DNA from: Singulisphaera sp. GP187
GTDB taxonomy: Bacteria; Planctomycetota; Phycisphaerae; Phycisphaerales; SM1A02
Assembly (NCBI GenBank): GCA_945862215.1
Contig: CAMAXY010000004.1
Location: 59,828-123,827, forward strand
Direction of reading: 5' to 3'
Length of the DNA: 64,000 nt
Shown here: in pieces, positions 27,028 to 36,187 of the stretch
Numbering within the stretch: the stretch's first letter is position 1
Layout of the letters: each line of letters opens with the position of its first letter
The notes under the pieces: generated by a model
What the model saw: the letters and a program-made list of their open reading frames with translations, nothing else
The model's database searches: none
Told to the model about the DNA's origin: nothing
Program-made: the position numbers and the translations under genes

Positions 27028-28332
27028 GTGGACGTACTGCAAAAATCCAGTCGCGGAATTGCGATTGCTCGCTATTGCATACATCATCTTGCCGAAGTCA
27101 GAGCGCCCGATATGGCCGCCGCACTTTCCTTTCGAACTCTCTTCGGACTGGTGCCTGTGCTGTTCGTCGCCACACTCGCCGCGCGCTCGCTTGCTGGAGA
27201 AAATTTTCCAAAGTTCGTGGAATCTCTCGCCGAAATGGCAGGTCTAGACGAAATCGGAATCGACGTCGTGACCGAAGGAAGTGGCACCGTCGAGAAGCAG
27301 CCACTGAGCAATTGGATCGAAGAACTCGTGCGATTCTCTGGCACGATTGATCTCTCTGCGCTGGGAATCATCGGCTTGATTGTTGTTCTCTTTTCAGCAA
27401 TTTGGTTGATTGTTGCGATCGAAAACACATTCAATATCGTCTGCCGTTCTGCAAATTCTCGGCCATGGCATCGACGAATACTTGTGTACTGGTCCATGCT
27501 GACACTTGGTCCGATTCTGCTGGCGATGCTGCCTGTGCTTGACAACGAAGTGAAAGGGTTTGTCGATGGACAAACGACTTTGCCAACGTCCTATGTCATC
27601 GTGCGGCCAATCCTGGGATTCTGCTTGCTCTTTCTCTTGCTTTTTATTGCATACGCCGTGATTCCAACCGTACGAATGCGTTGGAAGACGATCGTTGCCG
27701 GAGCACTCGTCGGCGCGATCGGTTTGGAATTGGGCCGCCGCTTTCTTGGCATCTATATGGAGAAAGCATTCACGGGCAATCGGCTTTACGGTTCGCTGGG
27801 ACTTGTTCCGATTTTTATGTTCTGGGTCTATGCGATGTGGTTGATCGTGCTCTTCGGATTGCAAGTCTCTTCACTCTTTCACGCACTCATCAGTCACGAA
27901 CGTATTCGAAGCATTCTGAGCCATCAATCAAGCACATTCGAACCTGCCATAGCCGTCAATGCGATGGAATGGATTTGCGATCAATACCGCAAAGGGGCAC
28001 CGGCAACTCTGACCGCAATGAGCGACACATTGAAATTGGATCTCACGACTGCGACGAGATTGACCCAACTTCTTGCGGAATCAAAACTGGTGATTTATAT
28101 TGAAGAAAATGGCCGAATTCTCCCGGCCCGAGCGGTCGATTCAATCACCCTCGCCGAGGCACTGCGCATAGGCTTTCAGGTGGCATCCATCGACCGAGCA
28201 TCTGAAAATGGCGATTTTATCGAATCACTTCGTATTGCACAGCTTGAATATGTAGGAAATCAGACATTTGGATCATCAGGTGCTTGCCAAACGGTGATTT
28301 CAAACACAGAATTGAAAGGAAGTAATTTATGA
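27028..28332 (+). CDS. YihY/BrkB-family inner-membrane protein
   Basis: A 434-residue integral membrane protein starting with GTG. About six hydrophobic segments are visible (ALGIIGLIVVLFSAIWLIVA; MLTLGPILLAMLPVL; ILGFCLLFLLLFIAYAV; GLVPIFMFWVYAMWLIVLFGL). AAALSFRTLFGLVPVL near residue 35 is the family signature. The family was once labelled RNase BN, which is wrong for these proteins; the transport role is unknown. The C-terminal 130 residues are soluble and look like a winged helix (GAPATLTAMSDTLKLDLTTATRLTQLLAES), an extension found in part of the family. It overlaps the STAS gene by 4 bases. Confidence 0.87.
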   Translation: MDVLQKSSRGIAIARYCIHHLAEVRAPDMAAALSFRTLFGLVPVLFVATLAARSLAGENFPKFVESLAEMAGLDEIGIDVVTEGSGTVEKQPLSNWIEELVRFSGTIDLSALGIIGLIVVLFSAIWLIVAIENTFNIVCRSANSRPWHRRILVYWSMLTLGPILLAMLPVLDNEVKGFVDGQTTLPTSYVIVRPILGFCLLFLLLFIAYAVIPTVRMRWKTIVAGALVGAIGLELGRRFLGIYMEKAFTGNRLYGSLGLVPIFMFWVYAMWLIVLFGLQVSSLFHALISHERIRSILSHQSSTFEPAIAVNAMEWICDQYRKGAPATLTAMSDTLKLDLTTATRLTQLLAESKLVIYIEENGRILPARAVDSITLAEALRIGFQVASIDRASENGDFIESLRIAQLEYVGNQTFGSSGACQTVISNTELKGSNL

Positions 28333-28706
28333 TCCCAACAACTCATGGAACATCCACGGCGACATTTGTCACCGTTAGCGTCAAGAACAAGCACATGATT
28401 GCTCGTTTAGATGCCGTTTCTATTGGTCCACGCGAAGCAGCGCTGATTGCAACGGAAGTCACACGCATGCTCGTAAGCGCTACAAAAGGAAAATGTTTGG
28501 TCATTGACCTCTCGAGAACAAACTCTCTCTCGAGCATGGGACTTGGACTCTGCGTTGACCTGCGAAATCGTGCAGTTGATGCGGGACTTCGCCCAGTTCT
28601 TGCTGGCATGAATATCCAACTCACAGATCTCGTTCGCATGATGCGCGTCGATCGTCTCTTCACGATTACTTCATCAAGTCACGATCTTGAGCGGTTGCTG
28701 CTGTGA
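28329..28706 (+). CDS. STAS-domain protein (anti-sigma factor antagonist type)
   Basis: A 125-residue single-domain protein. VIDLSRTNSLSSMGLGLCVDL matches the core STAS strand-helix motif; the Ser in LSSMG would be the residue phosphorylated by a serine kinase in SpoIIAA-like proteins. Such proteins switch anti-sigma factors or assemble in signalling complexes. No anti-sigma kinase or phosphatase is adjacent. ATGA overlaps link it to yihY upstream, and its stop overlaps the GTG of the lipoprotein gene, so the three are probably translated together. Confidence 0.8.
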   Translation: MIPTTHGTSTATFVTVSVKNKHMIARLDAVSIGPREAALIATEVTRMLVSATKGKCLVIDLSRTNSLSSMGLGLCVDLRNRAVDAGLRPVLAGMNIQLTDLVRMMRVDRLFTITSSSHDLERLLL

Positions 28707-28960
28707 ACCAATATCGAATGCGCCGATTGAAAGTTGGCAAGTGCCTTCTCGTTTTCACTTGCATGAGTGCGATTGGTGGAATTGTTGGCTGCTACGAAAA
28801 AGTTATCCGCGTGAAATCGAATGGATCAACAACCGAAGTCGCCGATCCAGACTTCAACGAAAAACCAGGCGGACTTGACGAATTGATGTGGGGACCAGTT
28901 CCCAAAGGGCAAGATGCTGCCACGTATTACCGCGAGAAAAAACAATTGCTTGCTCAGTAG
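28703..28960 (+). CDS. Small lipoprotein
   Basis: An 85-residue protein. A hydrophobic signal (CLLVFTCMSAIGGIVGC) ends in the lipobox IVGC, so the Cys would be lipidated. The mature part is about 55 polar residues (EVADPDFNEKPGGLDELMWGPVPKG) with no recognised domain. It starts with GTG inside the STAS stop; ATG at 28718 (MRRLKV) is an alternative that still keeps the signal. Confidence 0.7.
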   Translation: MNQYRMRRLKVGKCLLVFTCMSAIGGIVGCYEKVIRVKSNGSTTEVADPDFNEKPGGLDELMWGPVPKGQDAATYYREKKQLLAQ

Positions 28961-28994
28961 CCTTCCGCCTCTGGGGGGGATAGACTGAAGGACT

Positions 28995-29564
28995 ATGGGT
29001 ATTGAGACAGTCCTACCGACCGACAGTGTGCTGACCACCAACCTCAATCGCGTTGTCAATTGGGCGCGCAGATCGAGCGTGTGGCCAATGCCATTTGCAA
29101 CTGCATGCTGCGGCATCGAATTGATGGCGACTGCATGTTCGCGCTTTGACCTCGCGCGCTTCGGTGCCGAAGTCATGCGCTTTTCCCCGCGACAATCAGA
29201 TCTCTTGATTGTCGCGGGCCGCGTCAGCGTCAAGACATTGCCAGTGCTGCAACGAATTTATGCGCAGATGGCTGAGCCAAAGTGGGTTATTTCAATGGGC
29301 GCATGCGCATCGACTGGTGGTGTGTTCGATACATATGCAGTCGTGCAAGGAATCGATCAATTTATTCCCGTCGATGTCTATGTTCCTGGATGCCCACCTC
29401 GACCTGAAATGCTGATCGAAGGAATCATGGCAATTCAGCGGATAATCGACCAAGAAAATATTCCTCGTGATCCATCAGGACATCGGCGCGCTTTGAATAT
29501 CGCGCTGACTCCAAACTATGAACCGAAGAATCAGCCGCTTCCTGTGACCATCGGCGCAACGTAA
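28995..29564 (+). CDS. nuoB: NADH-quinone oxidoreductase subunit B, solitary
   Basis: A 189-residue subunit of respiratory complex I that carries Fe-S cluster N2 near the quinone site. All four cluster ligands are present: C38 and C39 ([11 protein letters not shown]), C104 (SMGACAS) and C133 (VPGCPPRPE). The length is normal. The other nuo genes are not beside it: upstream is a small lipoprotein and downstream a convergent aminotransferase, although nuoB normally lies between nuoA and nuoC. It may complement a nuo operon elsewhere or be a second copy. Confidence 0.95.
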   Translation: MGIETVLPTDSVLTTNLNRVVNWARRSSVWPMPFATACCGIELMATACSRFDLARFGAEVMRFSPRQSDLLIVAGRVSVKTLPVLQRIYAQMAEPKWVISMGACASTGGVFDTYAVVQGIDQFIPVDVYVPGCPPRPEMLIEGIMAIQRIIDQENIPRDPSGHRRALNIALTPNYEPKNQPLPVTIGAT

Positions 29565-29570
29565 TCGCGC

Positions 29571-30827
29571 TCAGCTTCGACTTGCGGCTTCTACTTGAAC
29601 CAGCGATCGCGCGAACGCATCGATGCGCGCGACACCTTTTTCTATTTGCGCTTGCGAGCATGCGAAGGAAAGTCGAATATGGTTGCGAGCGCACTCGCCA
29701 AAATCTTCGCCCGGAACAACGGCAACATGCGCCTCCGCAAGAAGCGCTTCGGAAAATGCTTGCGCAGAATCGAGAAGTCTTCCTCCTGGCGACTTTCGAC
29801 CAAGCAACTCTCCAATATTTGGGAATGAATAGAAAGCCCCTGTTGGCTGCACAGTTTGAAAACCTGGAATCGCAGAGAGCAATCGATGAATCAACTTCGC
29901 ACGCTCCGCAAATGCGATGCGCATCTTCTCGACTTCTGGAAGACTAGCAGGCGACAAAGCCTCGATCACCGCCGGCAAGAAAAAACTCGCAATCGAATTT
30001 GTCATTTGACCTTGAAGCTTGATCACTTCGCGCATGAATTTACTTTGCTCACCTGGTGCGCACATGTATCCAATGCGCCATCCTGTCATCGCATATGCCT
30101 TGCTCATTCCATTGATCGTCACCGTACGATCGGCAACGCGCGGATCGCTGCCAGGAGACCAATGCGAAATTCCTTGTGCAATTTCTGGGAAGATCAGCTT
30201 TTCATAAATCTCATCCGAAATGATTGCGATCTTTGGATGCGCAGCGATCACATCGACGATGGCACGCAGTTCGGACTCGGGATAGACGATTCCGCAAGGA
30301 TTGCTCGGTGAGTTCAACAAAATTCCAATTGTCCGCGGTGTGATTGCACGCGAGACTTGTTCGGCAGAGACTCGAAAGCCATGCTCCATCGATCCTGGAA
30401 CTTCGATGCAGACTCCACCAGCGAGTTCGATCAGCGGACGGTAACTCACCCACGCTGGAGTGGGCAGTAACACTTCATCGCCGCGGCCTGGCTCGATCAT
30501 TGTCTGCAATGCCATGTACACAGAATGCTTTGCGCCAACTGTCACTGTCACATCTTCAGCGCGACACTGAATGCCGTTTTCTTCTCGCAACTTGTTTGCA
30601 ATCGCTTCGCGCGTTGGCTTATCACCTGCAGTTGGTGCATACTTGGTCATTCCAGATTCGAGCGCCTTGATCGCAGCGCGCTTAATCGCAAGCGGCGTAT
30701 CGAAATCGGGTTCGCCCATTGCGAAACCGATGACGTCGACTCCTTGCGCCTTCAGTGCAGCCGCACGTGCTCCTACTGCAAGAGTTGCGGATTCCTTCAT
30801 TTCTGCGATACGGCTGGAAATTTGCAT
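29571..30827 (-). CDS. aspC: Aspartate aminotransferase, class I
   Basis: A 418-residue PLP enzyme of the fold-type I aspartate/aromatic group (subgroup Ib, as in Bacillus and Thermus). The PLP lysine is K243 in NGMSKAYAMTGWRIGY. Other motifs are GFAMGEPDFDTP, NSPSNPCGIVYP and SDEIYEKLIF. It interconverts aspartate and oxaloacetate with glutamate; the exact amino-acid range is uncertain. It is convergent with nuoB (6 bases) and divergent from pfk (35 bases), so it is transcribed alone. Confidence 0.9.
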   Translation of the reverse strand: MQISSRIAEMKESATLAVGARAAALKAQGVDVIGFAMGEPDFDTPLAIKRAAIKALESGMTKYAPTAGDKPTREAIANKLREENGIQCRAEDVTVTVGAKHSVYMALQTMIEPGRGDEVLLPTPAWVSYRPLIELAGGVCIEVPGSMEHGFRVSAEQVSRAITPRTIGILLNSPSNPCGIVYPESELRAIVDVIAAHPKIAIISDEIYEKLIFPEIAQGISHWSPGSDPRVADRTVTINGMSKAYAMTGWRIGYMCAPGEQSKFMREVIKLQGQMTNSIASFFLPAVIEALSPASLPEVEKMRIAFAERAKLIHRLLSAIPGFQTVQPTGAFYSFPNIGELLGRKSPGGRLLDSAQAFSEALLAEAHVAVVPGEDFGECARNHIRLSFACSQAQIEKGVARIDAFARSLVQVEAASRS

Positions 30828-30862
30828 TCATAAAGAATAGCGAATCAACACGAAGGCCTCGA

Positions 30863-32035
30863 ATGCACTACAGTTCGGCGCTTCCCATGAGTCCAGACTC
30901 CATTCGTCGCATCGGCATTTTGACAGGCGGTGGCGATTGCCCCGGCTTGAACGCTGTTATCCGTGTGGTTGCAAAGACGGCGATGTTGCAATTTGGTATC
31001 GAAGTCATCGGCATCGAGGATGGCTTTCAAGGATTGATCGAAAATCGTCTTCGTCCACTTTCTTTCCGCGATGTCTCTGGAATCCTGACCCGAGGCGGAA
31101 CTATCTTGGGCAGCAATAATCGCTGCAATCCGAAAAGGTATTGCACTTCGATGGCCGCCGATGGAAGCCCAGTGTTTTCAGATGTCACGCCGACTTGCAT
31201 CGAAACGATTCGCAAGAACAAGATCGATGCGCTGATTGTCATCGGCGGCGATGGCACAATGAGTTGCGCTGCACCGCTTGTCGAAGCTGGCATCAATGTC
31301 ATAGGCATTCCAAAGACAATCGACAATGATCTCTTCGGTACGGAAATCACCTTCGGATTTCTCACTGCCGTTGCGACTGCGACCGAAGCGCTTGATCGCC
31401 TGCATTCAACGGCGGACAGTCATCATCGAGTGATGGTCTGCGAAGTGATGGGTCGAAACGCTGGTTGGATTGCGTTGACATCAGGCGTTGCGAGCGGTTC
31501 AGATGTCATCTTGATCCCAGAGATTCCTTATGAAGAAGATGCGATCGCCGAGTATGTCAAGCAGCGAATGAGCGGTGGACCGGGATTTGCAATCGTCGTC
31601 GTCGCCGAAGGTGCGAAGCCCCTTGGCGGGGCACAGAGCGTTGCTCGAATCGATCCCACGAGCCCAGATCCAATTCGACTTGGCGGTATCGGTCAGCGAG
31701 TCGCAGACATGATCGCAGCGAAAACAAAGGCTGAAGTTCGCATGACATCTCTCGGTCACATTCTGCGTGGTGGCATGCCAATCGCCGCCGACCGAATCCT
31801 CGCCACAAATTTTGGATATCACGCTGTATCCATCCTGATGGAAGGCGCAACGGGCCGTTTGGTTGTGCGAGAAAACAACGTCTTCAGCGATGTCGATCTT
31901 CTCGTCTCGGCAGGTCGTCAACGGCTCATTCCAACCAATCATGCACTGATAACCGCCGCGCGTGCGCTTGGGACTTCTTTCGGCGATCGACTCGGACACA
32001 CGCACGGCGGTGTCGGGCCATCCTCGGTGATCTGA
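30863..32035 (+). CDS. pfkA: 6-phosphofructokinase, group III type
   Basis: A 390-residue PFK for the glycolytic step fructose 6-phosphate to the 1,6-bisphosphate. GILTGGGDCPGLNAVIR binds phosphate. IGGDGT at 127-132 has Gly at the position that is Asp in PPi-dependent enzymes, predicting ATP as donor, while IPKTIDND has Lys where classical ATP enzymes have Gly. This G/K combination marks the group III enzymes known from actinobacteria. GAAGG lies 6 bases before the chosen ATG; ATG at 30887 is an alternative and the frame is open further upstream. It heads the + strand run to 36757. Confidence 0.92.
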   Translation: MHYSSALPMSPDSIRRIGILTGGGDCPGLNAVIRVVAKTAMLQFGIEVIGIEDGFQGLIENRLRPLSFRDVSGILTRGGTILGSNNRCNPKRYCTSMAADGSPVFSDVTPTCIETIRKNKIDALIVIGGDGTMSCAAPLVEAGINVIGIPKTIDNDLFGTEITFGFLTAVATATEALDRLHSTADSHHRVMVCEVMGRNAGWIALTSGVASGSDVILIPEIPYEEDAIAEYVKQRMSGGPGFAIVVVAEGAKPLGGAQSVARIDPTSPDPIRLGGIGQRVADMIAAKTKAEVRMTSLGHILRGGMPIAADRILATNFGYHAVSILMEGATGRLVVRENNVFSDVDLLVSAGRQRLIPTNHALITAARALGTSFGDRLGHTHGGVGPSSVI

Positions 32036-32068
32036 CGCACGCAGGCAATCATCCGCTAGGCTTCAGCT

Positions 32069-32929
32069 GTGAAGAGCGGCGTTTTTCTCGATCGAGACAA
32101 TACGATTTTGGCCAATGATGGCGACTTGGGCGATCCCGCACTCGTGCGAATGTTGCCTGGTGCCGCATGGGGAATCCGCGCACTTCGCGAAGCTGGATAT
32201 TGCGTGGTGGTCGTCACCAATCAAGGCGGAGTTGCGCGCGGACTTTATAGCGAGAACGATGTCGATGCGGTTCATGCGCGCTGCGAAGAATTGCTGACAC
32301 GCGAAGCGGAGTGGACGCGCTCCGAGCCACTCATTGCGAAATGGATGTATTGCCCATTTCATCCCAACGGGACCGTCGCTGAATATCGACGCGAACATCC
32401 GTGGCGAAAACCTGCGCCTGGAATGTTGATCGCAGCTGCAGTCGAACTTTCGATCGATTGTGCCAAGAGTTGGATGATCGGCGATCAAGAGAGAGATATA
32501 GAAGCAGGTCGATCTGCAGGATGCCGCACAATTCTGATCACTCCCCCATCGCGTATTGAAGCAGAAGTGCGCGCCACAAGCTGCGCGGATTTTGTAGAAG
32601 CAGACTTACTGCATGCGAGTCATCGCGTTTTGCGTATGGATGGTTGCGATGGCGCGCCAATATGGACGCAGACGAGTTCGACAAAATTGATCGCTCTATT
32701 AGGGCGACTTGCAGATGCGAACACAAGAAATGTGATTCAAGCGGCAGCGCACGCGCTTGCAGAACGCGAAGGAGTGCGCCTTGTGCGATTGACGGTCGAC
32801 GAAGTTGGAATCGACCTGGAAATCGTTGGCAGCGAAATCGTCGCTCTTGGATTTGCAGCTGAATTGCGCAGGAATACCAATCATTGGGCGCAGTCCCATG
32901 GTGATTTGCCAATCTGGGCGAACGGATGA
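32069..32929 (+). CDS. GmhB-like HAD phosphatase with C-terminal extension
   Basis: A 286-residue HAD-superfamily phosphatase starting with GTG. FLDRDNTIL supplies the nucleophile D8 and the acid D10, followed by VVTNQGGVARG, KPAPGML and IGDQERDIEAG. The layout matches D-glycero-D-manno-heptose-1,7-bisphosphate 7-phosphatase and histidinol-phosphatase. The zinc loop is incomplete: CPFHPNG is present, but the second pair of cysteines before RKPAPG is replaced by EHPW. Residues 190-286 form an extra domain (TSSTKLIALLGRLADANTR...) that I do not recognise. Overlap with a GT9 heptosyltransferase-like gene favours a heptose or sugar-phosphate role. Confidence 0.75.
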   Translation: MKSGVFLDRDNTILANDGDLGDPALVRMLPGAAWGIRALREAGYCVVVVTNQGGVARGLYSENDVDAVHARCEELLTREAEWTRSEPLIAKWMYCPFHPNGTVAEYRREHPWRKPAPGMLIAAAVELSIDCAKSWMIGDQERDIEAGRSAGCRTILITPPSRIEAEVRATSCADFVEADLLHASHRVLRMDGCDGAPIWTQTSSTKLIALLGRLADANTRNVIQAAAHALAEREGVRLVRLTVDEVGIDLEIVGSEIVALGFAAELRRNTNHWAQSHGDLPIWANG

Positions 32930-34023
32930 GAGAGACTTCGCAATCGACGTTTCCGATTCTTGCCAAAGATGCGCGCAATATTCTGGTCATCTTGCCTTCG
33001 TGGGTGGGCGATGCATGTATGGCAACTCCAGTCCTTCGCCATCTTGCTCAACATCGACCCGGCGCGCGCATCGCCGTCTTCGGCCGCGCCAATCTGCGAC
33101 CTCTAATGGACGGACTTCCGTGGGTCAACTCATTTCAAGCTGGTGCAATGCGAGGTGCGAAGGCAATCGGCGAAGTACGCCGCATTCGCGCGGAACGTTT
33201 CGATGCTGTTCTTCTGCTTCCAAATTCTTTTCGAAGCGCTGCCTTCGCACGACTGTCTGGTATTGCGCACCGCGCAGGCACAGATCGTGATGGACGCGGG
33301 TGGTTGCTCAATCACGGCTTCGCGCAAGAGAAATCACTTCAAAGCGCTGCGGCTGCATACGCATCACTTGCAAGTTGGTGGACGGGATCTCCACTGACCG
33401 ACCAACATATTGAACTGCGCGTCACCGAACAAGATCGAAGCGCTGCAGAAATTCTTCTGCCCGAACTGCCTGTGAAGGCACACGAAGCACATCGCGACTT
33501 GATCTTGCTCAATCCAGGTGCAAACCGAGAAGACAAACGATGGCCTGCAGATCACTTCGTGCAGGCTGCACGTGCCCTCTCGTTGGCGCGCCCTGCCGGC
33601 GATCCACCACGACCAATCGCCGTGAATGGCGGTCCATCTGAAGCTGCGCTCTGTGCAGAAATCGCAAAGAAATCAGGGGGAATCGATCTCTGCGCTCGCG
33701 GCGTGATGCTGGGATCGCTCAAGGCGATTCTTCAGCGTACGGCGTTGCTTGTCACCAACGACACGGGGCCGCGCCATATTGCAGCCGCACTTGATACTCC
33801 AACGATCGCTCTCTTTGGGCCAACGGATTGTCGATGGACACCAACAGACTATCCACACGAGCGACGCATCATCTCAGAACCGTTCTTGACAGAAGACCGC
33901 GTCGCTGATGATCACGCCGCGCTTTGCACAATTGATCGAATCTCAGTTGGTGATGTACTGCATGCTGCGCACACGCTCCATCAATCACTCGTGACGCATG
34001 AACGAAGTAAGATTTCAAGATGA
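32926..34023 (+). CDS. Glycosyltransferase family 9 (heptosyltransferase-like)
   Basis: A 365-residue GT-B glycosyltransferase. ILVILPSWVGDACMATPVLRHL at the N-terminus and LVTNDTGPRHIAAALDTPTIALFGPTD at the C-terminus are the two signatures of the ADP-heptose:LPS heptosyltransferase family (WaaF/WaaC). It most likely adds a heptose or similar sugar to a lipid-linked glycan on the cytoplasmic face. It overlaps the GmhB-like gene by 4 bases upstream and plsY by 4 bases downstream. Whether this organism makes a heptose-containing LPS core cannot be told from the window. Confidence 0.85.
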   Translation: MRETSQSTFPILAKDARNILVILPSWVGDACMATPVLRHLAQHRPGARIAVFGRANLRPLMDGLPWVNSFQAGAMRGAKAIGEVRRIRAERFDAVLLLPNSFRSAAFARLSGIAHRAGTDRDGRGWLLNHGFAQEKSLQSAAAAYASLASWWTGSPLTDQHIELRVTEQDRSAAEILLPELPVKAHEAHRDLILLNPGANREDKRWPADHFVQAARALSLARPAGDPPRPIAVNGGPSEAALCAEIAKKSGGIDLCARGVMLGSLKAILQRTALLVTNDTGPRHIAAALDTPTIALFGPTDCRWTPTDYPHERRIISEPFLTEDRVADDHAALCTIDRISVGDVLHAAHTLHQSLVTHERSKISR

Positions 34024-34730
34024 ACATTATGGATGCGCCACTCTGGACTGTGATGATCGTCATTGGATTTGTCTTTGGCAGCATTCCATTTGGGGTGATC
34101 ATCGGTCGCGCCAAAGGAATTGACATTCGTCAACATGGTTCGAAGAACATTGGCGCAACAAATGTTGGACGAGTACTCGGTCGAAAATTTGGCCTGCTCT
34201 GTTTCTTCCTTGATGCACTCAAAGGAGCACTGCCTGTTCTTGGTGTTTGGTGGTTTCTTGCTCGACAACATCCAGAACAAACAAATATTGTTGGGATGTT
34301 GATGCCACTCGTTGGAGTTGCCTCAATTCTTGGCCATGTCTTTTCGCCGTGGGTTGGATTTCGCGGTGGCAAGGGAGTCGCCACCAGCTTTGGCGCACTT
34401 CTTTCAATGTGGCCGCTGATGACATTCCCCGCTCTTGGCGCGTTGCTCGTCTGGATCATCGTGCTGAAATTGTTTCGCTTCGTATCGCTTGCATCTGTTT
34501 GCGCTGCAATCTCACTGCCTTTGCTCTTGATCGCTCGGGTGAACATGATCGCAGCCGAACCACCAATTGCCGTCGATTCCTATTTGCCGCTACTGCTCGC
34601 CGTCACAACGCTCGCTTTATTGGTTGTCTGGAAGCACCGAACGAACATCACTCGATTGCGATCTGGAACCGAACCTCGTGTTGGCGCCACGAAACCGTTC
34701 GAGCCATCCTCCGCTACTCTGGGATCATGA
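34020..34730 (+). CDS. plsY: Acyl-phosphate:glycerol-3-phosphate acyltransferase
   Basis: A 236-residue inner-membrane enzyme for the first step of phospholipid synthesis; it transfers an acyl group from acyl-phosphate to glycerol 3-phosphate. Motifs on the cytoplasmic loops are intact: GSIPFGVIIGR, HGSKNIGATNVGRVLG, LDALKGALPV and GHVFSPWVGFRGGKGVAT. About five to six hydrophobic segments are visible. The start overlaps the GT9 stop and its stop overlaps the purB start (ATGA in both cases). The last 30 residues are polar and variable. Confidence 0.94.
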   Translation: MNIMDAPLWTVMIVIGFVFGSIPFGVIIGRAKGIDIRQHGSKNIGATNVGRVLGRKFGLLCFFLDALKGALPVLGVWWFLARQHPEQTNIVGMLMPLVGVASILGHVFSPWVGFRGGKGVATSFGALLSMWPLMTFPALGALLVWIIVLKLFRFVSLASVCAAISLPLLLIARVNMIAAEPPIAVDSYLPLLLAVTTLALLVVWKHRTNITRLRSGTEPRVGATKPFEPSSATLGS

Positions 34731-36172
34731 CCTCCGATTCGGCGAGTCACGGATACCGATCACCGCTTGAAACCCGCAATGCATCAGCGGCGATGCGTTC
34801 CATTTGGAGCGAACACCACCGCTTCACGACATGGCGTCGCGTCTGGCTTGCGCTCGCTCAAGCGCAAATGGAATTATCACTCGGACCAACTGCAGAACAA
34901 GTCGAATCGATTCGACGCGTTCTTGATTCTGTCGACCTCGATGCTGCGGCCAAGCACGAACAACGACTGCGTCACGATGTGATGGCGCACGTCCATGCGC
35001 TGGGAGATCAAGCAGTCGCAGCCCGCGCGATCCTTCATCTCGGTGCGACAAGTCAGGATGTTGTTTGTAATGCCGACGCAATTCTGCAACGCGAAGCACT
35101 CTCTCTGATCGCCACTCGCCTTGCGCGAGTGATTGATCGACTTGGCGCATTCGCACAGAAGTGGCGCGAACTTCCAGTCTTGGGATTCACCCATTACCAA
35201 CCTGCTCAACCTCTCACGATGGGTCGTCGCGCAACGCTATGGGCGCAAGAATTTGTCATCGCACTTGATGAGATTGAAATGCGCCGAGACGCGCTGAAAC
35301 TTCGTGGACTGCGCGGAGCAACTGGAACTCAAGCATCTTTCTTGACGCTGTGCGGCGGAGATCCAAAGCGTGTCGATCAACTTGAACGCAGATTTGCTGA
35401 GATTTTCTGGGGAAATGCCAACGCGCTGTGGCCAATGACCAGCCAGACTTATCCGCGAATTTGGGACGCACAAATGCTTTCATCGTTGGCGATTGGTGCA
35501 TGCGCCGTTCATAAATGTGCGAACGACATTCGCCTTCTCTGCAATTTGCGCGAAATCGACGAGCCATTCGAATCCGAACAAATCGGATCGAGTGCGATGC
35601 CATACAAAAGAAATCCAATGCGCTGCGAACGCGCAACAGGACTCGCTCGTTTCGTGATCTCGCTGACGCACAACGCGTATGACACTGCAAGCACGCAGTG
35701 GCTCGAACGAACACTCGACGATTCTTCCAACCGTCGTCTTTCAATTCCAGAATCATTTCTTGCTCTCGATGGGGCTTTGGAAGTGATGGCGAATGTTGCG
35801 GGTGGATTGGTGGTCTATCCCGGGCAATGCACCGCTCGACTTGACGCCGAACTTCCATTCATGGCGACCGAAGAAATTCTTCTCGCCGCAGTTGCGCGGG
35901 GCGTGGACCGCCAAGAAGCGCATGAATCACTGCGTCAACATTCCCAAGCTGCTGCACAGCGCATCAAAGGCGATGGCGCTCCCAACGATCTTCTCTCACG
36001 GCTCGCTGGAGATCCACACTTCAAAGCGATTGACTTTCAGTCGCTCATTAGCGCGAAGCGATTCGTGGGTCGTTCCACAGAACAAGCAGACTCGTTCCTG
36101 CGAGATTCCATCGAACCAATTCGAGCGCGATATGCAAAGGCCCTGCACGAAGAGCCTGAACTTCGCGTGTGA
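34727..36172 (+). CDS. purB: Adenylosuccinate lyase
   Basis: A 481-residue enzyme that releases fumarate in two steps of purine synthesis (SAICAR to AICAR, and adenylosuccinate to AMP). The superfamily signature SSAMPYKRNPMRCER, with the flexible catalytic loop, is intact, as are LGATSQDVVCNAD and HYQPAQPLTMGRR. The frame is open 480 bases upstream across plsY, but homology begins at the ATG at 34727 that overlaps the plsY stop. It is closer to the long eukaryote-like PurB subgroup by its N-terminal WSEHHRFTTWRRVWLALAQAQ. Confidence 0.94.
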   Translation: MTSDSASHGYRSPLETRNASAAMRSIWSEHHRFTTWRRVWLALAQAQMELSLGPTAEQVESIRRVLDSVDLDAAAKHEQRLRHDVMAHVHALGDQAVAARAILHLGATSQDVVCNADAILQREALSLIATRLARVIDRLGAFAQKWRELPVLGFTHYQPAQPLTMGRRATLWAQEFVIALDEIEMRRDALKLRGLRGATGTQASFLTLCGGDPKRVDQLERRFAEIFWGNANALWPMTSQTYPRIWDAQMLSSLAIGACAVHKCANDIRLLCNLREIDEPFESEQIGSSAMPYKRNPMRCERATGLARFVISLTHNAYDTASTQWLERTLDDSSNRRLSIPESFLALDGALEVMANVAGGLVVYPGQCTARLDAELPFMATEEILLAAVARGVDRQEAHESLRQHSQAAAQRIKGDGAPNDLLSRLAGDPHFKAIDFQSLISAKRFVGRSTEQADSFLRDSIEPIRARYAKALHEEPELRV

Positions 36173-36187
36173 TTGCGCCAAGCCCAA

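Noticed and set aside
34247..34726. A 160-codon N-terminal extension of PurB
   Set aside because: It runs entirely through plsY in another frame; PurB homology begins at 34727.
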